Source: CAYOSU01 sp964541255 (lineage in GTDB: Bacteria > Bacillota > Clostridia > Christensenellales > CAMQZB01). From it: a stretch of 46,089 nucleotides of DNA. The notes beneath the pieces were generated by a model. That model was not told the origin of the DNA and searched no databases. It was given only the letters and a program-made list of their open reading frames with translations. The stretch covers positions 1 to 46,089 of the forward strand of contig CAZIPL010000008.1 in assembly GCA_964541255.1 (NCBI GenBank), read 5' to 3'. Below are positions 38,980-46,089 of this stretch, one piece after another (positions within the stretch are counted from its first letter, which is position 1; each line of letters begins with the position of its first letter). A program made the translations under genes and the position numbers.

Positions 38980-40140
38980 ATGAATAATACGGTAGATAAA
39001 AAAGAAAACGCGGGGAATGCTCCGACTGTAAAAACAAAATCGAAATCTTCGAAAACCATAAACACCATGCAGAGCTTTTTCAACAGCATGTTTTGGACGA
39101 CGTTGCGCTGGATGGCAATGATTTGCGGTTGTGCGATGTCGGGAGGAATTATGNNNNNNNNNNCGTCCCTTCTTGTCGAGGGAATAAGAACATGGACGTC
39201 GGGCGGAACGCACGCGTTCAACGGCTGGTGGTCGCTTGCCGTAGGCGGATTTTTATATCTTTTGTTCATTCCGTTTGCGTGGTATATCGAAAAGAGCATG
39301 ATAGACAAAATGACCGTGCTAATGAACGGTATTTTGGCTGTTGCCGACGGCGATATGAATGTCAAGATAGACGCTCAGGGCGACGATGATTTTGCCGTAG
39401 TATATGAAAGCTTCAACAACATGGTCGAAGAGATTAAGGTCGGAAAGAGCCTAAGAAGCGATATGACGAATAGCTTCTCGCACGAGCTGAAAACGCCGCT
39501 TGCTTCGATAAACGGCTTTGCGAAAATGCTTAAAAACGAAGATTTGCCGCCTGAAAAGAGAAAGCAATACCTTGATATGATAATATCTCAAAGCGGAAGA
39601 CTTTCAAAGCTCGCGCAAGACTCTCTCACTATATCGAAGCTCGATTCGATGAAGATAATCACCGATAAAAGAGTATACCGCCTCGACGAACAGATAAAGA
39701 ACGTCTGCATATCGATGGAAAACGATTGGAGCAACAAAGACATCGAGCTTTCGGTAGATTGCGAAGAGGTCGATTTTTACGGCAATCCCGATATGGTAGC
39801 GAGCATTTTCACTAACCTTTTGGTCAATGCGATAAAATTCACTCCGAAAAACGGCGAGATTGCGTTGACGCTCAAAAAAATAAACAACAACGCCGTTTTC
39901 ACCATAACAGATACCGGTATCGGAATGTCGGAGGAAACGCAGGCGAGAATTTTCGAAAGATTCTATCAAGGCGATACCTCTCATTCGAAAAACGGTTCTG
40001 GACTGGGGCTTGCGATAGTAAAGCTTCTTGTCGATATATTGAAAGGCACAATCGAAGTGAAGTCTAAGCTCGATGAGGGGACGACCTTTGTCGTTACTCT
40101 TCCTATAAAGGCAAGCGTAAAAACCGACGAACAGAACTAA
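38980..40140 (+). CDS. Sensor histidine kinase, interrupted by an assembly gap
   Basis: About 386 residues as drawn. A basic N-terminus, TM1 (about 39-58), then 10 N bases at 39154-39163, a short outside loop, and TM2 (about 83-102). HAMP (103-160) and HisKA follow with phospho-acceptor H168 in FSHELKTPLASINGF. HATPase_c has N box NLLVNAIKFTP, G1 DTGIGMS and G2 GSGLGLAI. The frame reads through because the 10 N happen to keep it. The true length of missing sequence is unknown, so TM1 and the sensor loop may be incomplete. Cognate partner of the response regulator just upstream. Confidence 0.9.
   Translation: MNNTVDKKENAGNAPTVKTKSKSSKTINTMQSFFNSMFWTTLRWMAMICGCAMSGGIMXXXXSLLVEGIRTWTSGGTHAFNGWWSLAVGGFLYLLFIPFAWYIEKSMIDKMTVLMNGILAVADGDMNVKIDAQGDDDFAVVYESFNNMVEEIKVGKSLRSDMTNSFSHELKTPLASINGFAKMLKNEDLPPEKRKQYLDMIISQSGRLSKLAQDSLTISKLDSMKIITDKRVYRLDEQIKNVCISMENDWSNKDIELSVDCEEVDFYGNPDMVASIFTNLLVNAIKFTPKNGEIALTLKKINNNAVFTITDTGIGMSEETQARIFERFYQGDTSHSKNGSGLGLAIVKLLVDILKGTIEVKSKLDEGTTFVVTLPIKASVKTDEQN
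39154..39163. other. Assembly gap (10 N)
   Basis: Ten undetermined bases inside the first membrane region of the histidine kinase. The round number suggests a scaffold placeholder. Confidence 0.99.
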
Positions 40141-40451
40141 TTAAAAACATCTTAATGCCGTAAAAGCAGATAAAGGCAAAAAAAGCATTTCAAACGAGCT
40201 TTTTTCAAAGAATAAAGACTCTAAGCGAAGATTTTGTCGCAAGACAAAAAACGACGATAAGTCTCAATCGCTCTGGCTTTATACGGATAACTGCAATAAT
40301 AGTACCAAACAGACTAAAATAACAATTTTCTTCTATTATTTATCTAATTAACGTTTTATACTTTAAAATAGCGTAGTATTAAGCAAAAAAAATCTATTAA
40401 AATCGTGCTCAATCGGCTACGACTTGAATTGATAAATAAAGGAGAAAAATT
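40141..40451. other. Spacer with a family A fragment
   Basis: 311 bp with no gene. At about 40224-40262 is a fragment of family A (GCGAAGATTTTGTCGCAAGA then CAAAA). The rest is AT-rich; no convincing promoter was found for the next gene. Confidence 0.5.
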
Positions 40452-41288
40452 ATGGCAAAAACATTACTTGGTTGCAACACTTTCGGACTTAGAAAAGAGC
40501 TTACGGAAGACTTCGAGGGAACGTTGAAGCAAATTAAAGAGATCGGCTTCGATTGCGTGGAGCCAATGCTGTTTAATTATAAAAAGCAGGGAAAGAACGT
40601 TCCTAAGAACTATTGGTGCAACGACTTTATCGATTACGCCGTTCCGTTTGTTAAAGATTTAGGACTGAAATTCAGCTCTTGTCATTTCGGATTGGACGTT
40701 ATGGGAATGCCCCTTTCGGAAAAAGCGCTTGTGAAGTATATATTGAACGTTCACGAAAAATCCGGTATTACCCGCTTTGTTTCGAGCGGACTTTTCGATA
40801 ACGAGAAATCTGCGTTGAAGTGCGCCTCGTTGATGGGCGAAGTAGCCGAAAAGGTAGCAAGCGAGGGAATAGAGATACTTTTCCACAACCACGAAGACGA
40901 GCTTTTGCCTACAAAGAGCGGAGACAAAACCTTGCTTGAATTGTATTTCGAAAATACGAGCGATAAAGTAGCATTGGAACTTGACGTCGGTTGGGCGGCG
41001 ATATATAACGACGAAATCGAAATTGTCAAAAAGTTTGCCGATAGGCTCGAGATCTTGCATTGCAAAGACTTTTTCAAAGAGTCTATGCCTTTGACGAGAA
41101 AAACCGCCAAGCACTCCGACTTTGCTCCTATCGGCGATGGTTTTGTAAGACACAAAGAAGCTATCGACCTTTTGGGGACGTGCAAAAACTTCAGCGGAAT
41201 AATTGTTCTTGACCAAGACCATTCGGGCGGAAGTATGCTCGAAGATTTAGAAAAAGGCTATAAAAACGTAAAAAATATGCTCGAATGA
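40452..41288 (+). CDS. Sugar phosphate isomerase/epimerase-like TIM-barrel protein
   Basis: 278 residues, xylose isomerase-like/AP endonuclease 2 family. Putative metal-binding positions are in FHNHEDE, ALELDVGWA, LHCKDF and the C-terminal IIVLDQDHS. Such proteins act on free sugars, keto-sugars or inositol derivatives; the substrate cannot be read. AAAGGAG lies 8 nt before the ATG. Single gene ended by a perfect terminator. Confidence 0.85.
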   Translation: MAKTLLGCNTFGLRKELTEDFEGTLKQIKEIGFDCVEPMLFNYKKQGKNVPKNYWCNDFIDYAVPFVKDLGLKFSSCHFGLDVMGMPLSEKALVKYILNVHEKSGITRFVSSGLFDNEKSALKCASLMGEVAEKVASEGIEILFHNHEDELLPTKSGDKTLLELYFENTSDKVALELDVGWAAIYNDEIEIVKKFADRLEILHCKDFFKESMPLTRKTAKHSDFAPIGDGFVRHKEAIDLLGTCKNFSGIIVLDQDHSGGSMLEDLEKGYKNVKNMLE

Positions 41289-41310
41289 GATTCGAAAACC
41301 ATATAAAGAT

Positions 41311-41340
41311 AAAAGGCTTTACTTAATCGTAAAGCCTTTT
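41311..41340. terminator. Bidirectional terminator
   Basis: Perfect 12-bp stem AAAAGGCTTTAC/GTAAAGCCTTTT (41311-41322 with 41329-41340), 6-nt loop. It serves both converging genes. Confidence 0.85.
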
Positions 41341-41353
41341 AATGTTGCTGTTT

Positions 41354-42004
41354 TTACGCCAGAATTCTTGCTATGTCTAAGACATTTTCGGCGATATATT
41401 CGGGATTAATTTCGTCCATTTCCTCCTTGCTGCCGTAGCCGTATAAAACGCCCATACTGTCGATACCTAGTTTTCTTGCTCCGATAGTGTCGCTTGCTCT
41501 GTCACCGACCATAACGCAAAGGGAAAGGTCGGAGATATTCTGACGATGAAGAGCAAGGTTTATTACGTCGGCTTTTTTGACGATAGAACCGTCGTCCGTC
41601 GCTCCCGCGATTTCGTCGAAATACTTCGAAAGCCCGAAATGTTCGAGGATTTTCACTGCAAGACGCTCGGGCTTACTCGTCGCAACGATAAGAGTTTTGC
41701 CCGCGTTTTTAAGCGTTTTAAGAACCTCTTCGATTCCGTCGTAAGGGGTGTTTTCGTATAGCCCCGTATCGACGTAATATTCCCTAAAAAACTTGACGGC
41801 TTCGACTGATTTTTCTTTCGAGAATCCGTAAAACATCTCGAAAGAATCATAAAGGGGAGGGCCGACGAACCTATTGAGTTTACTGTCGTCGTTTTCCGTC
41901 ATTCCGTATTTATTAAGCGCGTATTTGACTGCTTTTCTGATCCCCGGTCCCGAATCGGAAAGCGTACCGTCGAGATCGAACATAATATACTTATAGTTTT
42001 TCAT
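41354..42004 (-). CDS. HAD-superfamily phosphatase (phosphoglycolate phosphatase-like)
   Basis: 216 residues, HAD subfamily IA. Motif I FDLDGTLSDS (nucleophile and acid/base Asp), motif II VATSK, Lys before DVI, and motif III VMVGDRASDTIGA. The alpha-helical cap (about 20-85) is typical of Gph/YjjG/PpaX. The substrate is unknown. It has its own extended -10 promoter, divergent from glmM. Confidence 0.87.
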   Translation of the reverse strand: MKNYKYIMFDLDGTLSDSGPGIRKAVKYALNKYGMTENDDSKLNRFVGPPLYDSFEMFYGFSKEKSVEAVKFFREYYVDTGLYENTPYDGIEEVLKTLKNAGKTLIVATSKPERLAVKILEHFGLSKYFDEIAGATDDGSIVKKADVINLALHRQNISDLSLCVMVGDRASDTIGARKLGIDSMGVLYGYGSKEEMDEINPEYIAENVLDIARILA

Positions 42005-42030
42005 AAAGCTCTCCCTGTATTATTTATGAC

Positions 42031-42059
42031 AGTTTAGCAAAATCACGCTTGAAATGCAA
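42031..42059 (-). promoter_or_regulatory. Promoter of the HAD phosphatase
   Basis: Minus strand TTGCAT (42059-42054), 17-nt spacer, TAAACT (42036-42031), preceded by TTTGC (extended -10). Confidence 0.65.
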
Positions 42060-42077
42060 CCGAAAATAAAGTAATAA
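42049..42077 (+). promoter_or_regulatory. Possible promoter of glmM
   Basis: TTGAAA (42049-42054), 17-nt spacer, TAATAA (42072-42077). It overlaps the divergent HAD promoter, so the two may interfere. Confidence 0.4.
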
Positions 42078-42127
42078 GGGCGTTTTTTCGGCATATATTA
42101 TTTTATGAATAAAAAAAGGAGCAAGCA

Positions 42128-43468
42128 ATGACTCGATATTTCGGAACTGACGGATTGAGGGGCAAAGCAAACGAAAAGCTTACGCCTTATCTAACCTATA
42201 ATATAGGGCGATTTCTCGGCGGCTTTTTCGGGAAAGAGGGAAAACGCGCGAAAGTTCTTGTCGGGAAAGATCCGAGGCGGTCTTCTTATACGATCGAGTG
42301 CGCTCTCGTTTCGGGAATAACGGCAAGTGGCGGAGACGCATACCTTCTTCACGTAACGACGACACCGTCGGTATGCTTTTTGGCAAACGCCGACGAGTTT
42401 GACGTCGCGGTTATGATTTCGGCAAGCCACAATCAATATTTTGACAACGGCATAAAGATAATCGACAAAAACGGCGAGAAAGCAAGCGACGAGATTATAG
42501 AAAAAATCGAGGATTACATAGACGGCAAATTCGAATACCCGTTGAAAACTAATGAAAAAATAGGCAAAGTCGAAGACTATTTTTCGGGTAGAAACAGATA
42601 TATGTCGCACCTTCTTTCTATTCCCGAAAACTCTTTCAAGGGTTATAAAGTTGCGCTCGATTTAGCAAACGGCAGCACGTATATGATAGCGAAAAACGTC
42701 TTTACGTCGCTCGGCGCAAAGGTCGTTCCGATTTTCGACACGCCAAACGGCGTAAACATAAACGAAAAGTGCGGCGCTGTTTTTCCTCAAGCTTTAAGCA
42801 AAGCCGTCGTAGAGAATCGTTGCGACTTCGGGTTTTCTTTCGACGGAGACGGCGATAGGTGCATTGCGGTTGACGAAAAAGGAACTGTCGTTGACGGCGA
42901 CGGAATACTTTATGCGCTTTCTATATCTATGAAAGAAAACGGTATACTAAGTAATAACACCGTCGTTTCGACGGTAGATAGCAACGTCGGACTTAAAGAG
43001 TCTCTTCGTGACGAGGGGATAAACGTCATTTCAACTAAAGTCGGCGATAGGTATGTTTTCGAAAAGCTCAAAGAGGGCTTTATGCTCGGCGGTGAAAAAT
43101 CGGGGCATATAATAGTCAAAAAGCTTATGACAAGCGGCGACGGAATTATGACGGCGCTATTGCTATCAGACTTAGCGATAAAAAAGAAAGTACCTTTTTC
43201 TACCCTTTTTCGCGGCTTAAAGAAACTCCCCGAAGTGTCGATAAATTTCGCGGTACTTGATAAAGCGGTAATTGAAAATGAAGATGTAAAATCGAAAATC
43301 AAGGGGATTGAAGAAAAGTATCGTCCGAAAAAGCTCCTTGTTCGAGCGAGCGGCACGGAGGATGTAATAAGAATTGCGGTGTCGTGCGACAACGAAAACA
43401 ATGCTGAAAAGGCGGCGGAGGAAATATGCGAAATAATAAAAGAAAAAGACTTAAAAGCAATGAAATAA
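42128..43468 (+). CDS. glmM: Phosphoglucosamine mutase
   Basis: Interconverts glucosamine-6-phosphate and glucosamine-1-phosphate for cell-wall precursors. 446 residues. N-terminal RYFGTDGLRG, phosphoserine S100 in MISASHN, Mg2+ loop DGDGDR (239-244), sugar loop GEKSGH, and phosphate loop RASGTE. Small departures from the usual GlmM: HNQ for HNP after the phosphoserine and SGTED for SGTEP. AAAGGAG precedes the ATG. Overlaps the next gene by 43 bp. Confidence 0.96.
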   Translation: MTRYFGTDGLRGKANEKLTPYLTYNIGRFLGGFFGKEGKRAKVLVGKDPRRSSYTIECALVSGITASGGDAYLLHVTTTPSVCFLANADEFDVAVMISASHNQYFDNGIKIIDKNGEKASDEIIEKIEDYIDGKFEYPLKTNEKIGKVEDYFSGRNRYMSHLLSIPENSFKGYKVALDLANGSTYMIAKNVFTSLGAKVVPIFDTPNGVNINEKCGAVFPQALSKAVVENRCDFGFSFDGDGDRCIAVDEKGTVVDGDGILYALSISMKENGILSNNTVVSTVDSNVGLKESLRDEGINVISTKVGDRYVFEKLKEGFMLGGEKSGHIIVKKLMTSGDGIMTALLLSDLAIKKKVPFSTLFRGLKKLPEVSINFAVLDKAVIENEDVKSKIKGIEEKYRPKKLLVRASGTEDVIRIAVSCDNENNAEKAAEEICEIIKEKDLKAMK

Positions 43469-44061
43469 CCTCGCTATCGCTTTTCGATTTAAGCGCAAGT
43501 ATCGCGGGGAAATATTTTTCGAGGAGCCGTTATCCGTTTGAAGTTTTGAAAGAGCTTGACGATGTGATATATGCTCTTTCAAAAGAGCTTGACGATAATT
43601 TTATCGAGGAAAAAAGCGGAGTTTTTATTCATAAAAAAGCTAATATATCGGCGTTTTCCGAGATAAAAGCCCCTTGTATAATATGCGAAAACGCGGAGAT
43701 AAGGCATGGCGCGTATATTCGCGGCGGCGCTATTATCGGGGGAAACTGCGTTGTCGGGAATTCGACGGAAATAAAAAACTCCGTTTTGTTCGACGGCGCG
43801 AAAGCTCCGCATTATAACTATATCGGCGATAGCGTTATGGGGAAAAACTCGCATTTGGGCGCTGGGGCGATACTTTCTAATCTTCGTCTCGACGGAAAAA
43901 ACGTCGAGATAAAGCTAAAAGAAAATAACATAAAAACAAATATGAGAAAGCTCGGAGTGATGATTGGCGACAACGCCGAAATAGGCTGCAACAGCGTTCT
44001 TTGCCCCGGGGCAATAATTCGAAAAGGCGAAAAAATTATGCCTTTGACGCTTTTGAAATAA
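43426..44061 (+). CDS. Stand-alone left-handed beta-helix acyltransferase (GlmU C-terminal-like)
   Basis: 211 residues. A basic N-terminus and short helical region (1-60) lead into hexapeptide repeats (about 65-205). STEIKNSVLF and APHYNYIGDSVMG match the GlmU acetyltransferase core, with H129 at the position of its catalytic His. There is no uridyltransferase Rossmann domain. Between glmM and glmS it most likely acetylates glucosamine-1-phosphate, with UDP transfer done by a separate enzyme. The start at 43426 has GGAGG 4-5 nt upstream, inside glmM. Other transferase roles cannot be excluded. Confidence 0.78.
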   Translation: MRNNKRKRLKSNEITSLSLFDLSASIAGKYFSRSRYPFEVLKELDDVIYALSKELDDNFIEEKSGVFIHKKANISAFSEIKAPCIICENAEIRHGAYIRGGAIIGGNCVVGNSTEIKNSVLFDGAKAPHYNYIGDSVMGKNSHLGAGAILSNLRLDGKNVEIKLKENNIKTNMRKLGVMIGDNAEIGCNSVLCPGAIIRKGEKIMPLTLLK

Positions 44062-44070
44062 GGAGAAACT

Positions 44071-45885
44071 ATGTGTGGAATAATTGCGTATTCGGGGAGT
44101 GAAAACGCTTCCGAAAAGCTGATTTACGGCTTGAAAAAGCTTGAATATAGGGGATATGACTCGGCTGGTGTTGCCGTTATTGCGGAAGATAAAATAAAAA
44201 CGATAAAAAGCGTCGGCAAGGTTAAAAATCTCGAAGAAAAGCTGGCGAAAGAAAACACTGTCGGAACTCTTGGCATAGGGCATACGCGGTGGGCTACCCA
44301 CGGGAAAATCTCGGAAGAAAACTGCCATCCGCACCTATCTATGAGTGGCAATGTTGCAATAGTTCATAACGGAATCATAGAAAACCATTCTGCTCTTAAA
44401 AGCGAGCTTGAGAGTGACGGATATGTTTTTCGCGGCGAAACGGATAGCGAAGTAATCTCTGCGTTATTGGAAAAATACTACGACGGTTCGCCGCTTAAAG
44501 CAATAGAAAAAGCGTTGAGAAAGCTCAAAGGCTCTTATGCCGTCGCCGCGATTTTTTTAGGTAGTAGCGACAAGGTATACGGTTTTTGCAACAAAAGCCC
44601 TCTTGTTATGACGTCAACGCTTTTCGGAAGCTACTTTGCAAGCGATATAATCGCCGTCGAAAACGCAACGAGCGCGATATACCTGTCTTTTGGCGAGATA
44701 GGCGAAATTTCGCGGGAGGGAATGAAGCTATACGATAAGAATCTCTCTCGAATAGGCAAAACAGCGGTATCGGTTAAGGCCGAAAACGCCGATATAAAGC
44801 TAAACGGCTATTCGCACTATATGCAAAAAGAGATTTTCGATACTCCGAAAGCTATCGAGAACACTCTTTCAAAGTACGATATCGAAAGCTTTGACTTGAG
44901 CGATTTCGGATTGAATGACGTAGCGTTAAACAGAATAAAGCGTATATATGTCGCCGCGTGCGGATCTGCGTATCACGCAGGGCTTGCGTTTAAGTATATG
45001 GCTGAAGAGCTTGCGGGAATTCCGATAGATGTTATGATAGCTTCGGAAATAATCGACGAACGGGCGTTTTTCGAAAAAGATAGCGTTCTTGTCGCAATAA
45101 GTCAATCGGGCGAAACGGCAGATACTCTTTTAGCGATAGATATAGCAAAAAAACGCGGCATAAAGACAATCGGAATAATCAACGTCGAAAACTCTTCTGC
45201 GACAAGAAAGGTCGATTTTGTCTTGCCTACAAACGCGGGAAGAGAGATTGCCGTCGCAACGACAAAAGCCTATTCTGCCCAGTGCCTTGTGTTGGCGATT
45301 TTGGCAATAGCTATCGGGAAAGCAAAAGGAAAAATAGAAACCGAAACGCTTAAAGAAAAAAGGCGAGAGCTAAAAGCCTTGCCCGAAAAAATAAGGGAAG
45401 TGCTTAAAAACAGCGAAAAGATAAGGGACTTGGTAAAAACTCACAAAAATAAAACGAAATTTTTCTTTATAGGCAAAAACATCGATTACGCGCTGTCGTT
45501 AGAGGCGAGCTTGAAAGTTAAGGAAATAACCTATCTTCACGCCGAAGGCTATCCCGCAGGGGAGTTAAAGCACGGCACGATTTCTCTCGTTGACGAAAAT
45601 ACACTTTGCTTTGTGACTGCAATGCGAGAAAAAACTATGGCAAAAACTCTGTCTAACGCCGAAGAAGTCAAATCCCGCGGCGGCACCGTCGTTATCGTAA
45701 AGAAAAAGGATGATACAACGCAAAGTGAATTATATGAAACAATCGAACTTCCCGAAAACGACGAATTGTTGTCTCCGATAATCGCAGTCGTTCCGTATCA
45801 ATTGTTTGCGTATTACTTAGCGATAGAACACAATAAAGACGTCGATAAGCCCCGAAACCTTGCCAAAAGCGTCACCGTCGAATAA
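44071..45885 (+). CDS. glmS: Glutamine-fructose-6-phosphate aminotransferase
   Basis: Makes glucosamine-6-phosphate from fructose-6-phosphate and glutamine. 604 residues, standard length. Class II amidotransferase domain with nucleophile C2 (MCGIIAYSG), then two SIS sugar-isomerase domains (AACGSAYHAGL and ISQSGETADTL in the first). The C-terminus ends KSVTVE, as in the family. AAGGAG precedes the ATG, 9 nt after the acyltransferase gene, which leaves no room for a glmS ribozyme. Confidence 0.97.
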   Translation: MCGIIAYSGSENASEKLIYGLKKLEYRGYDSAGVAVIAEDKIKTIKSVGKVKNLEEKLAKENTVGTLGIGHTRWATHGKISEENCHPHLSMSGNVAIVHNGIIENHSALKSELESDGYVFRGETDSEVISALLEKYYDGSPLKAIEKALRKLKGSYAVAAIFLGSSDKVYGFCNKSPLVMTSTLFGSYFASDIIAVENATSAIYLSFGEIGEISREGMKLYDKNLSRIGKTAVSVKAENADIKLNGYSHYMQKEIFDTPKAIENTLSKYDIESFDLSDFGLNDVALNRIKRIYVAACGSAYHAGLAFKYMAEELAGIPIDVMIASEIIDERAFFEKDSVLVAISQSGETADTLLAIDIAKKRGIKTIGIINVENSSATRKVDFVLPTNAGREIAVATTKAYSAQCLVLAILAIAIGKAKGKIETETLKEKRRELKALPEKIREVLKNSEKIRDLVKTHKNKTKFFFIGKNIDYALSLEASLKVKEITYLHAEGYPAGELKHGTISLVDENTLCFVTAMREKTMAKTLSNAEEVKSRGGTVVIVKKKDDTTQSELYETIELPENDELLSPIIAVVPYQLFAYYLAIEHNKDVDKPRNLAKSVTVE

Positions 45886-46089
45886 ACCAAAAAACCATAA
45901 ATTCAGCCGTAGGGAGTGTTACGCCATTTTTGAAAAGGATTCGTAATAAGGATTGTTATTATTAAACCCTCGGCGGCAGCAGAGCCACCGCCCTACTGGT
46001 AGAAACGCAACTATCGCCTAATACATACAATTATTATTATTCGCTCTACGCAATGAGATATTTTTGAAATCATTGTTTGAATATTGAAT
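45886..46089. repeat. End region with an inverted C repeat
   Basis: C-type palindrome in reverse at about 45972-45996 (GGCGGCAGCAGAGCCACCGCC). A partial GTAGGGAGTG lies near 45908. No gene in the last 200 bp. Confidence 0.65.

Noticed and set aside
39154..39163. Apparent intact reading frame across the N run
   Set aside because: The gap length is probably a placeholder, so frame continuity there is not evidence for the true sequence.
44062..44070. glmS ribozyme
   Set aside because: Only 9 nt separate glmS from the upstream gene; there is no space for the ribozyme.

Overview
The window looks like part of a draft genome of a moderately low-GC, anaerobic gut-type Firmicute (Clostridia). The signs are an oxygen-sensitive class III ribonucleotide reductase, a Rex redox repressor, 8Fe ferredoxins, and a Bacillus-like order (yaaO-like, tmk, holB, ricT, trmN6, rsmI). 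Strong Shine-Dalgarno sites and many extended -10 promoters fit. A 10-N assembly gap lies inside a histidine kinase gene. No phage, insertion sequence, CRISPR array or rRNA was seen. I cannot name the species.

Layout. 1-2.5 kb: the end of nrdD fused to a glutaredoxin-like domain, then a thioredoxin-reductase-like flavoprotein. 2.7-4.5 kb: a DUF308 membrane protein and a PAP2 phosphatase. 4.6-15 kb: a uronate-use island with a divergent AraC regulator, uxaC, gnd, a LarA-family nickel epimerase, a PfkB kinase, a UxuB-type SDR and a GH2 glycosidase. 15.6-19 kb: an acyl-ACP thioesterase, a lipoprotein, a gene-free kilobase and a small hypothetical. 19.2-22.7 kb: rex, an Lrp-type regulator, an aminotransferase and a DUF362 ferredoxin-like protein, all overlapping. 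22.9-30.7 kb: greA, lysS, a degenerate YaaO-like PLP protein, tmk, holB, ricT, a ferredoxin, trmN6 and rsmI. 31-34 kb: a small secreted protein, pgi and a probable 6S RNA. 34-38 kb: a hypothetical, a membrane-bound XRE regulator, tRNA-Glu(CUC) and an ArsB/NhaD-type permease. 38.3-41.3 kb: a two-component system and a sugar isomerase-like protein. 41.3-45.9 kb: a HAD phosphatase, then glmM, a stand-alone left-handed beta-helix acyltransferase and glmS.

The main discovery candidate is the uronate island. It has UxaC and UxuB but none of the usual next steps (mannonate dehydratase UxuA, KDPG aldolase). It has instead a LarA homologue whose catalytic residues keep lactate-racemase spacing, a PfkB kinase and 6-phosphogluconate dehydrogenase. 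Together these suggest glucuronide -> glucuronate -> fructuronate -> mannonate -> gluconate -> 6-phosphogluconate -> ribulose-5-phosphate + CO2. The reductant used by UxuB would be regenerated by Gnd if the cofactors match.

Intergenic DNA is rich in structured interspersed repeats. Family A (about 150 bp, multi-hairpin) abuts stop codons in at least four places. A composite of two hairpins (B), a linker (D) and a GC-rich palindrome (C) recurs between genes. Two leaders, upstream of greA and of the permease, contain terminator-like hairpins and may be attenuators or sources of small RNAs.
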